This document shows, piece by piece, positions 1 through 5,298 of a stretch of DNA of 5,760 nucleotides; the first letter of the stretch is position 1; every line of letters starts with the position of its first letter. A program made the position numbers and the translations under genes. The DNA is from Desulfurococcales archaeon. Lineage in GTDB: Archaea > Thermoproteota > Thermoprotei_A > Sulfolobales > WANQ01. Below the pieces are notes generated by a model that was not told the DNA's origin, did no database searches, and saw only the letters and a list, made by a program, of their open reading frames with translations. The DNA is taken from the NCBI GenBank assembly GCA_027043985.1, contig JALUDQ010000047.1, positions 1 through 5,760 of the forward strand, in the 5' to 3' direction.

Positions 1-856
1 TACTGTTTTCCCATACGAGGAGTTCATAGAAGTCGTTTCTCGGTCTCCCAAGATCTCTTGCAAGCTCTACTAGCTCGGCAGTACTCTTCAATGAGAGCCT
101 TAAGGAATCTACAAGTAGGATTCTCGAAGCATCCTCTAAAACACTTATTATCTTTGCTCTCGAGGCATAGTCTTTTAGTGTTATTACTAGGTAGTGCATG
201 TGCATTAGCGTTGTTGGAACCACAACAGCATAGGTCAATATGTCTAAGTTTGGCACAACTGTTTTCACGTCCTCTCCATGATGGCTCGGCGGATTAGGTG
301 GGTCTAAGACAATAGCGTTTATCGGACCCTTCTTTATCTCTTTGGGATCAGCGGCTCTCCTAACTAAGAGTGCTCGAACCTTCTCAACTCCCACTGCTTT
401 ATCTAATGTGCACAAGAGTCGTAGGAGTCCAGTGGTGTTGCAACTTACTACTCTGACATAGTTTTTACCTAATGCTTGCTCATAGTTACAGTAGGAGTTG
501 AAGCTTACTTCAGCTACATTTGCTTTTTCTCCTCCCTGGAATATTGCCTTAACATCATATTGTTTGTAGAGTTCCTTGTACTTTGCACCTATTTTTGCAG
601 GTGTAGCATCTACTACCAGGTCTACTTTTTCTAGAGCCTCCGTCAATAGCCCCTTTACTGGAACGTTTTTTTCTTCGAAGAGCCTTAGTGATTCCTCGCT
701 TGGAACGTATATGTCGATACCGTTCTTAGCGGCTACGAGGGCAGCATAGTCGGGCCTTGTTTTAACTATCCCGTAGAGACTCATATCGTCTTGTCTGGTT
801 ATAGCCCATGCAACTCTTTTACCTATAGTCCCAAACCCGTTTACAAGGATCTTCAA
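1..856 (-). CDS. gap: Type II (archaeal) glyceraldehyde-3-phosphate dehydrogenase, C-terminus cut off by window edge
   Basis: Phosphorylating NAD(P)-dependent GAPDH, a cytosolic enzyme that interconverts glyceraldehyde 3-phosphate and 1,3-bisphosphoglycerate; in crenarchaea it is thought to serve mainly gluconeogenesis. My translation from the TTG at 856-854 gives 285 codons open to the left edge; the family is about 340 residues, so roughly 55 are missing. Visible: N-terminal Rossmann motif VNGFGTIGKR (5-14), KT at 32-33 where archaeal enzymes contact the cofactor (consistent with NADP use), FQGGEKA (106-112), catalytic Cys139 in SCNTTG, RRAAD (166-170), SHHGEDV (191-197) and His219 in PTTLMHMH, which matches the catalytic histidine position of archaeal GAPDHs. 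TTG is the only start that retains the Rossmann strand; it overlaps the PGK stop as TTGA, with GGGGTGG at 868-862 five bases upstream, so translation is probably coupled to PGK. The family assignment is very secure; the missing part is simply outside the window. Confidence 0.97.
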   Translation of the reverse strand, partial: MKILVNGFGTIGKRVAWAITRQDDMSLYGIVKTRPDYAALVAAKNGIDIYVPSEESLRLFEEKNVPVKGLLTEALEKVDLVVDATPAKIGAKYKELYKQYDVKAIFQGGEKANVAEVSFNSYCNYEQALGKNYVRVVSCNTTGLLRLLCTLDKAVGVEKVRALLVRRAADPKEIKKGPINAIVLDPPNPPSHHGEDVKTVVPNLDILTYAVVVPTTLMHMHYLVITLKDYASRAKIISVLEDASRILLVDSLRLSLKSTAELVELARDLGRPRNDFYELLVWENS

Positions 857-2103
857 TCCTTCCACCCCAAGAACTTTTTAGCAGACTTATTGAGCGCATA
901 GAGAGCTGGGAGTTCTTCACCAGCTAGGAATAAGAGGAGAGCTCCACCACCTGTTGATAAATGTACGTTACCTCTACTTTTCATTTTCTCCTGATCAGCT
1001 AGTACGGCTAAATGACCACCACCTATTATTACGAAAGCTTCTGTTTCGAGAGCGGAGTTTAGTATTCTCGCAGTACCTTCTCGGAATCTTGGATCCTCTA
1101 TTACTCCCGCTGGGCCTCTAACAACTATTACGTTGGCTTCCTTCATGAGCTCTGAGTACATCTGTATTGTTTGCTCTCCTACATCCATTATCAATCCTTT
1201 AACATTGCCTATAGTCTCGTTTCTAACCTCGTTGTCTACGAGTGTTTTGAAGTCTATTGGGGTTTCTATGGGTGCTCCGGATAATAGTATTCTACGTGCT
1301 CTTGATATTAGTGCTAAGACTCCTTTCTCCTCAAGGAATTTCTTGTTGGCTAAGCCTATGTTTACTGCTTTTGCTACTAGAAATAACTGGGCTACTAGAC
1401 CCGTTGTTAGTATTCGATCGGCTATCTTGTTCTTAACGAGGTACTCGATTATTCTTAGAGAATCATAGACTTTTCCACCACCTAAAACAAATACTCGTGG
1501 AGCAGAGGATTCCTTGAAAGCCCGGCGTAGTGCATTTACTTCTCTTTCCATAAGCCTTCCTGCCGCTGAGGGTAGTTTTAATGGGAATCCCACTATGCTT
1601 GGCTGGCTTCTATGCGCTGTAGCGAAGGCATCGTTTACGTAGTAATTGAATAATGGTGCAAGTCTTCTAACAATAAATGTTTCTGCTTGCTTCTCCGGTA
1701 TAGCTTCTAATAACTCTTCAGAAGCCATTCTAACATTATCGAGCATTAATATTTCGCCGTTTCTAAGCTCTTTTATTCTATTACGAGCTGCTGGCCCCAT
1801 AACGTCCTCTATGAACTCTACATCCAAACCTAAGTACTCTGATAGTCTTTTAGCATGTTCCTCTAGTGTTGTAAAGTCTTTTTCCCCAGGTCTACCTTGA
1901 TGTGATATCACTACTACTGCACATTTTCTATCAACTACTAGTTCTCTAAGTGTTTCGACATGGCTTCTTATCCTGAAATCATTGAGTATCTTACCAGTCT
2001 TAGGGTCTATGGGGCTGTTAAAGTCTACTCTAACTAGAACCTTGCTCTCCCTTATATCATAGTCATCTATGGTTGGTATCTTGGGTATTTTGAGACTGGA
2101 CAA
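853..2103 (-). CDS. pgk: Phosphoglycerate kinase (archaeal)
   Basis: Cytosolic enzyme that transfers phosphate between 1,3-bisphosphoglycerate and ADP (reverse in gluconeogenesis), acting directly next to GAPDH in the pathway. It has 416 residues, normal for archaeal PGK. The N-domain carries VRVDFNSP (24-31), SHQGRPG (67-73), LDNVRM (121-126) and VNDAFATAHRSQPS (156-169), which form the 3-phosphoglycerate basic patch. The C-domain carries LGGGKVYDSL (207-216), RGPAGVIE (329-336), GGGHLAVLAD (361-370) and STGGGALLLF (383-392) for nucleotide binding. The start is TTG at 2103-2101: an in-frame TAA lies six codons upstream with no ATG or GTG between, and GGAG (2113-2110) sits six bases before it. 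Its TGA stop overlaps the GAPDH start. A pgk-gap pair with overlapping ends is a known crenarchaeal arrangement (Sulfolobus). No catalytic motif looks damaged. Confidence 0.97.
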   Translation of the reverse strand: MSSLKIPKIPTIDDYDIRESKVLVRVDFNSPIDPKTGKILNDFRIRSHVETLRELVVDRKCAVVVISHQGRPGEKDFTTLEEHAKRLSEYLGLDVEFIEDVMGPAARNRIKELRNGEILMLDNVRMASEELLEAIPEKQAETFIVRRLAPLFNYYVNDAFATAHRSQPSIVGFPLKLPSAAGRLMEREVNALRRAFKESSAPRVFVLGGGKVYDSLRIIEYLVKNKIADRILTTGLVAQLFLVAKAVNIGLANKKFLEEKGVLALISRARRILLSGAPIETPIDFKTLVDNEVRNETIGNVKGLIMDVGEQTIQMYSELMKEANVIVVRGPAGVIEDPRFREGTARILNSALETEAFVIIGGGHLAVLADQEKMKSRGNVHLSTGGGALLLFLAGEELPALYALNKSAKKFLGWKD

Positions 2104-2109
2104 GTCTGA

Positions 2110-2113
2110 CTCC
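2110..2113 (-). promoter_or_regulatory. Ribosome binding site GGAG that fixes the TTG start of pgk
   Basis: GGAG read on the minus strand, six bases before TTG 2103. It is complementary to the anti-Shine-Dalgarno end of archaeal 16S rRNA (established knowledge). With the in-frame TAA just upstream, it makes TTG the only sensible start. Confidence 0.7.
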
Positions 2114-2129
2114 GTTTCTTAGAATAAGG

Positions 2130-2143
2130 TTATTTAATATAAG
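2130..2143 (-). promoter_or_regulatory. Candidate TATA box, proximal promoter of pgk
   Basis: On the minus strand this reads CTTATATTAAATAA, a good fit to the archaeal YTTWWAWA box. Its centre lies about 35 bases before the pgk start, so initiation about 25 bases downstream would leave a leader of around 10 bases that just keeps the GGAG. The fit to consensus is seen; its use as a promoter is inferred. It would let pgk-gap be transcribed apart from HMGR. Confidence 0.5.
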
Positions 2144-2163
2144 ACTATCTGGATTGTAAAATA

Positions 2164-2172
2164 TTATTTAAT
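2164..2172 (-). promoter_or_regulatory. Candidate distal TATA-like element of pgk, repeat of the proximal one
   Basis: The minus strand reads ATTAAATAA here and again at 2138-2130, an exact 9-bp direct repeat about 34 bp apart (start to start). If this copy is the TATA box, the leader would be roughly 35-40 bases and carry the GGAG site. AT-rich gaps yield such matches by chance, so confidence is low. Confidence 0.25.
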
Positions 2173-2177
2173 TGTGC

Positions 2178-3455
2178 TCAACTATGTTTTTCTCTATTTT
2201 TCTTGCCGCGGCCCAGAGCTATATGGGCTCTTGCTAACTGTTTTGCTGCTAATGCTGCGAGGAGATTGAGTTCTCCTGCGAGTACCGTTGCCGCTATTAT
2301 TTCAGCGAATTTCCTAGCATTGGTTCCAGGAGGATCTCCCCCTCCTTCTACTCCTAGTATTCTTAGCGCCTCCCTTTGTGTGGGGAGTCTTGTACCTCCT
2401 CCTACGGTTCCTACTTCTAGACTTGGCAGGGTCACAGATATGTAGAGGTCTCCATCGCTTGTTATTTCTGTCCAAGTATAACCCATACTGCTCTCAACTA
2501 CTTGTGCAACATCTTGTCCGGTCGCTATGAATATTGCTGCTATAATGTTTGCGAAATGTGCGTTATAGGCTATTGCACCAGCTCTAGCGCTGCCTAGTAA
2601 GTTTTTACGAGTATTTATATCGTGTATTAGCTCGGGTTCTGCTTTCAATACTTTTAACGCTGTATCTCGGGAAATTATTGTCTCGGCTACTACTGTTTTT
2701 CCTCTACCCTCTAACATGTTTATTATAGCGGGTTTCTTATCCACGCACATATTACCGCTTAGAGCAAGACATTTTACGGTCCCCGGGAAGTTTTCTTCAA
2801 TATAGTTGCATGCTTTGTCTGTTGCGATTGTAGCCATGTTCATGCCCATAGCGTCACCAGTAGTATAGATGAAGCGTAGCCATACATTGTTTCCAGTAAT
2901 ATAGGGTTTGATGTCAACGAGTTTTCCATGCCTAGTAGTAGACTCTGCCACCGCTTTTATCTCATTGAAACTTTGTTTAACCCATTCAACTAAGCGTAGG
3001 GCTTCTTCAACACTTGGAGTCCATAGGAGAGGAGCCCTTGTCATTCCATCGTAGAGGATCCTGGTTTTCGCACCACCACTGAGAGTTATTGCCTTAGCAC
3101 CACGGCTAACACTAGCTACAAGAGCACCCTCGGTTGTTGCGAGAGGTACATAGAATTCCCCCCTAGCGTATTCCCCGTTTATTTTGAGTGGACCTATTAT
3201 TCCTACGGGTACCTGGACTGCTCCTATAGGGTTCTCAATGTTTCTACCAACTATTTCATCAAAGTCTATTATCGTTGAAGCTAGACTGGGTAGTTGAGAG
3301 CCTATTTTGCGTTCAATAAATCTCCTCCTAACAAGTGTCGCCAAATTACTACTCTTCAATAATTGGTCAAGTTGATGGAGCTTTATTTCTCCTCTTAGAA
3401 CCTTGTCTACTATATCTTCTAGTTTTCTTTCATCAACCTTATTGTCTACAGACAA
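2178..3455 (-). CDS. hmgA: Class I HMG-CoA reductase (NADPH)
   Basis: Reduces HMG-CoA to mevalonate with two NADPH, the committed step of isoprenoid synthesis and hence of archaeal ether lipids. It has 425 residues and no membrane segment, as expected for the soluble archaeal class I enzyme. Motifs in order: [17 protein letters not shown] (74-90); [16 protein letters not shown] (104-119) with catalytic Glu109; DAMGMNM (201-207), cofactor-binding; [11 protein letters not shown] (233-243) with catalytic Lys240; GRGKTVVAE (250-258); [18 protein letters not shown] (298-315) with catalytic Asp315; GTVGGGT (349-355); and His411 in [11 protein letters not shown] near the C-terminus. The start is TTG at 3455-3453: an in-frame TAA lies seven codons upstream with no ATG, GTG or TTG between, and GGTGAG (3464-3459) is three bases before it. 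It follows HMG-CoA synthase after 80 bp, so two successive mevalonate-pathway enzymes are neighbours. All catalytic residues are present and the call is very secure. Confidence 0.97.
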   Translation of the reverse strand: MSVDNKVDERKLEDIVDKVLRGEIKLHQLDQLLKSSNLATLVRRRFIERKIGSQLPSLASTIIDFDEIVGRNIENPIGAVQVPVGIIGPLKINGEYARGEFYVPLATTEGALVASVSRGAKAITLSGGAKTRILYDGMTRAPLLWTPSVEEALRLVEWVKQSFNEIKAVAESTTRHGKLVDIKPYITGNNVWLRFIYTTGDAMGMNMATIATDKACNYIEENFPGTVKCLALSGNMCVDKKPAIINMLEGRGKTVVAETIISRDTALKVLKAEPELIHDINTRKNLLGSARAGAIAYNAHFANIIAAIFIATGQDVAQVVESSMGYTWTEITSDGDLYISVTLPSLEVGTVGGGTRLPTQREALRILGVEGGGDPPGTNARKFAEIIAATVLAGELNLLAALAAKQLARAHIALGRGKKNREKHS

Positions 3456-3458
3456 GTT

Positions 3459-3464
3459 CTCACC
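3459..3464 (-). promoter_or_regulatory. Ribosome binding site GGTGAG that fixes the TTG start of HMG-CoA reductase
   Basis: GGTGAG on the minus strand, three bases before TTG 3455. GGTGA is the strongest class of archaeal Shine-Dalgarno match. It supports TTG over any internal start, which would cut into the N-terminal helices. Confidence 0.75.
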
Positions 3465-3492
3465 AATTATTGTTTAAGGTTTTGTTTTTGTG

Positions 3493-3505
3493 AATAAAAA
3501 TTATT
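3493..3505 (-). promoter_or_regulatory. Candidate TATA box of HMG-CoA reductase; its T-tract may also end HMGS transcripts
   Basis: The minus strand reads ACGAAATAATTTTTATT around here: a purine-rich BRE-like ACGAAA followed by a T/A box ending in TTTTTATT. Initiation about 26 bases from the box centre would fall near 3471 and give a 16-base leader containing the GGTGAG site. The five-T run (3500-3496) lies about 35 bases after the HMGS stop, and archaeal transcription can terminate at T-tracts, so the element could serve both purposes. The geometry is seen; the function is inferred. Confidence 0.4.
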
Positions 3506-3535
3506 TCGTTTGAAAACAATAACGTGTACTTTAGT

Positions 3536-4606
3536 TTAGGCTTCGGGTATTCTCTTTATAAGGTTTCTAAACCTAGCATACATTGCATAGTCAATGTATT
3601 CTTTTCTCTCAATGTATTCCTTGACTGTAGGAGCTTTATCACGTATCTCGATGATCTTATCGGTTACAATAATGCTATAAGCATCTGAACCCGCACCACT
3701 ACCGAATGGCGCTAAGAGTATTCTATCGCCTGGCTTAGCTACCTCTTCCAATACCTTTGCTAAACCTATTAGTGCTGAACCATTATATGTGTTGCCTATC
3801 CAAGGTGTTACGAGTCCTGGGGTGATTTTCTCTAAGGGTATTCCGAGAATTTTTCCAACCCTAATAGGGAATACGCCGTTGGGTTGATGGAATACTGCAT
3901 AATCGAAGTCTTCTGGGGACAAGCCAAGTTCCTCCATGAGACCCTTAACCGCGTTGACTATGTGGTGGAAGTATGCTGGCTCGCCAGTAAATCCCTCACC
4001 GTGTTGAGGGTATGGTGAGAGCTCTCTTCTCCAGAAGTCGGGTGTATCGGTTACATAGGTGTATACTCCTTCGAAGACTGCTGAAGCTTCTTCTCCTCTA
4101 CCTATTATGAAGGCTGCTCCACCACTACTTGCCGTGAACTCTAAAACATCGCCTGGGCTTGCTTGCGCTGTATCTGCTCCTATAGCTAGGGTATACTTGA
4201 CCATACCGCTTACTACTAGTGCTATAGAGTTTCGTATGCCCTCGCTTCCAGCTCTACAAGCAAACTCCATGTCAACTGCTGTAGTCTTCGGGGTTATTCC
4301 TAGTGCCTCAGCTATTACTGTAGCAGAAGGTTTTACCGCATAGGGTTTGGATTCTGTTCCAACAAATACTGCTTCTATGACGCTAGGACTTATACCAGCT
4401 CTTCGGAGAGCATTTAATGCCGCTTCATATCCTATTGTTATGGTATCCTCATCGGGTCCCGCGATAGCTTTCTCGTGCATTCTAAGAGACTGGGGAACCG
4501 AAGGCTCGAATCCCCATACTCTTACGAATTCATCCATTTTTATACGGTATTTGGGGATATATACGCCCCACCCTATGATTCCAGCCTTACCGTCTATCTT
4601 GGCCAT
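3536..4606 (-). CDS. mvaS: Archaeal-type hydroxymethylglutaryl-CoA synthase
   Basis: Condenses acetoacetyl-CoA with acetyl-CoA to HMG-CoA, the first committed carbon-carbon step towards mevalonate and isoprenoid lipids; cytosolic, thiolase-fold. It has 356 residues, close to the usual 350 of archaeal HMGS and shorter than bacterial or eukaryotic forms. Visible: [14 protein letters not shown] (9-22), [13 protein letters not shown] (82-94) with catalytic Glu85, EFACRAG (114-120) with nucleophile Cys117, VFHQPNG (238-244) with His240, [13 protein letters not shown] (270-282) and [11 protein letters not shown] (300-310). The ATG at 4606-4604 is the only start between the in-frame TAG eight codons upstream and the first conserved motif; GGTAG (4618-4614) is a weak ribosome site seven bases before it. 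In archaea this enzyme commonly works in a complex with acetoacetyl-CoA thiolase and a DUF35 protein encoded beside it; here its neighbours are HMG-CoA reductase and a divergent thioredoxin-like gene instead. The bacterial gene symbol is used by analogy. Confidence 0.95.
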   Translation of the reverse strand: MAKIDGKAGIIGWGVYIPKYRIKMDEFVRVWGFEPSVPQSLRMHEKAIAGPDEDTITIGYEAALNALRRAGISPSVIEAVFVGTESKPYAVKPSATVIAEALGITPKTTAVDMEFACRAGSEGIRNSIALVVSGMVKYTLAIGADTAQASPGDVLEFTASSGGAAFIIGRGEEASAVFEGVYTYVTDTPDFWRRELSPYPQHGEGFTGEPAYFHHIVNAVKGLMEELGLSPEDFDYAVFHQPNGVFPIRVGKILGIPLEKITPGLVTPWIGNTYNGSALIGLAKVLEEVAKPGDRILLAPFGSGAGSDAYSIIVTDKIIEIRDKAPTVKEYIERKEYIDYAMYARFRNLIKRIPEA

Positions 4607-4653
4607 CGTATTTCTACCTACGTCTGTCTAACCAGGTTATCAGCAGATGTCTA

Positions 4654-4661
4654 ATTTAAAG
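4654..4661 (-). promoter_or_regulatory. Candidate TATA box of the HMG-CoA synthase promoter
   Basis: The minus strand reads CTTTAAAT, a full match to the archaeal YTTWWAWA consensus except for the last base. It is preceded by GTGAAGC, which may act as a BRE. Initiation about 26 bases on, near 4632, would give a leader of about 26 bases that includes GGTAG. This is the clearest promoter candidate in the window and would head the HMGS-HMGR(-pgk-gap) transcripts. Confidence 0.55.
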
Positions 4662-4666
4662 GCTTC

Positions 4667-4682
4667 ACTCTTAGCTAAGTGT
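4667..4682. promoter_or_regulatory. 16-bp near-perfect palindrome, candidate operator between divergent promoters
   Basis: ACTCTTAGCTAAGTGT contains a perfect 10-bp palindrome CTTAGCTAAG (4670-4679) and extends to 16 bp with one mismatched pair. It abuts the BRE side of the HMGS TATA box and lies upstream of the thioredoxin-like gene. Dyad sites in this position are typical of homodimeric winged-helix or Lrp-type archaeal regulators (established knowledge). That any protein binds here is inference. Confidence 0.35.
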
Positions 4683-4709
4683 ATTATCGGGAAAAGTAAA
4701 TTAACGCCG

Positions 4710-4716
4710 TTTATAC
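4710..4716 (+). promoter_or_regulatory. Candidate TATA box of the thioredoxin-like gene
   Basis: TTTATAC lies about 28 bases before ATG 4742, the spacing expected for an almost leaderless transcript from that ATG. An alternative AT-rich box (about 4692-4703, AAAAGTAAATTA) would start transcription near 4724 and keep the GGAGATG ribosome site in the leader. Either choice places the RNA start after the upstream ATG at 4718, so both favour 4742 as the translation start. Confidence 0.35.
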
Positions 4717-4727
4717 TATGTGTGCTT

Positions 4728-4734
4728 GGAGATG
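4728..4734 (+). promoter_or_regulatory. Ribosome binding site GGAGATG deciding the start of the thioredoxin-like gene
   Basis: GGAGATG matches most of the GGAGGTG consensus and ends seven bases before ATG 4742, whereas no such site precedes ATG 4718. It is the main reason for choosing the shorter reading. Confidence 0.6.
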
Positions 4735-4741
4735 TATAGAA

Positions 4742-5251
4742 ATGCTTGATGAGACAATAAGATATGAGAGGGTAAACAGTAGGTTAGGGATTAACAGCGA
4801 TAAAGAACTAGATCATATACTTGAAAAACTCGCTAAAAAGATGGTAAGCAAACAGCATGCTGAAAGAAAGCTTAGCGAGTGCTGTAGGGATCCAAGACTA
4901 ATCTCACAACCCGTAGTAGAGGCTGCGGGACTAGAGGAGCTAGAAGACTATATGAGGAAATGCCGCATACTCTTCGTGAATACTTATACTACGCATTGTC
5001 CCTATTGTATGATGTTTGAAGAAGTATTCTATATGGTTGCTGATGAGTTTAAAGGGAAAGCTGGCTTTATTAGAGTTAACCTTGAGAGAGATCCCCGCGT
5101 AGCTTATAAGTACTATATAATGGGTACACCTACGACCATAGTAATAGTTGATGGAAAACCCGTTGACTTATTAGTGGGATACGTCGATGACTATACCTTC
5201 GCGAAATATGTTGAATCACTGCTAAGAAAATATAATTGTAGACTACAGTAG
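4742..5251 (+). CDS. Thioredoxin-fold protein with CPYC active site and helical N-terminal extension
   Basis: Probable cytosolic thiol-disulfide oxidoreductase. From ATG 4742 it has 169 residues; an in-frame ATG at 4718 would add eight (MCAWRCIE). I prefer 4742 because GGAGATG (4728-4734) precedes it and both possible TATA boxes place the RNA start after 4718. Residues 1 to about 72 are charged, probably helical, and hold adjacent cysteines Cys47-Cys48. Residues about 73-165 form a thioredoxin domain: strand RILFVNTYTT (75-84), active site CPYC (86-89), strand KAGFIRVNLERD (106-117), MGTPTT with cis-proline 130, then a beta strand and a C-terminal helix; Cys74 and Cys166 are further cysteines. 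CPYC is the glutaredoxin-type dithiol, but the fold details (VNLERDP, GTPTTIV) look like thioredoxin. No signal peptide or membrane segment is seen. It diverges from HMG-CoA synthase and converges on a transporter gene, so the context gives no substrate. Fold and active site are confident; the exact function is not known. Confidence 0.85.
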   Translation: MLDETIRYERVNSRLGINSDKELDHILEKLAKKMVSKQHAERKLSECCRDPRLISQPVVEAAGLEELEDYMRKCRILFVNTYTTHCPYCMMFEEVFYMVADEFKGKAGFIRVNLERDPRVAYKYYIMGTPTTIVIVDGKPVDLLVGYVDDYTFAKYVESLLRKYNCRLQ

Positions 5252-5259
5252 TCATAGTG

Positions 5260-5277
5260 AAATAAATAATAAATAAT
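5260..5277 (-). terminator. Possible T-rich terminator after the transporter ATPase gene
   Basis: Read on the minus strand, about 20 bases after the TAA at 5301-5299, the sequence is an A/T-only tract of repeated ATTATTT units. Archaeal termination often occurs at T-rich tracts without a hairpin. For the plus-strand gene the nearest T-run is TTTTT at 5296-5300, overlapping the opposing stop codon. These are the only candidate terminators in this 47-bp convergent gap; support is compositional only. Confidence 0.3.
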
Positions 5278-5298
5278 AGTTAGTTTGGAGAACTGTTT

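Noticed and set aside
58..297. Plus-strand open frame of 79 residues near the left edge
   Set aside because: It lies fully opposite the GAPDH reading frame, whose conserved motifs run through the same bases; its translation resembles no protein and has no ribosome site.
1133..1900. Two plus-strand open frames opposite phosphoglycerate kinase (1133-1468 and 1646-1900)
   Set aside because: Both are antisense shadows of conserved PGK sequence; their Ser/Leu/Ile-rich translations are typical of reverse-complement frames.
2203..2445. Plus-strand open frame opposite HMG-CoA reductase
   Set aside because: Antisense to the conserved C-terminal region holding GTVGGGT and His411; no independent coding signal.
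4059..4631. Two adjacent plus-strand open frames opposite HMG-CoA synthase
   Set aside because: Shadows of the HMGS N-terminal half with its Glu85 and Cys117 motifs; no promoter or ribosome site supports them.
4718..4741. Upstream ATG as the start of the thioredoxin-like protein
   Set aside because: It has no Shine-Dalgarno site, and the best TATA candidates would start transcription after it; GGAGATG points to 4742. It is not fully excluded.
4607..4741. Small RNA or C/D box RNA in the divergent intergenic region
   Set aside because: I looked for a paired C box (RTGATGA) and D box (CTGA) with guide spacing and found no convincing set; the promoters and the palindrome account for the region.
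5252..5298. AT-rich AATAAATAAT-type repeats as a functional repeat array
   Set aside because: They are only a few imperfect A/T units in a 47-bp convergent gap; simple composition or a terminator explains them.
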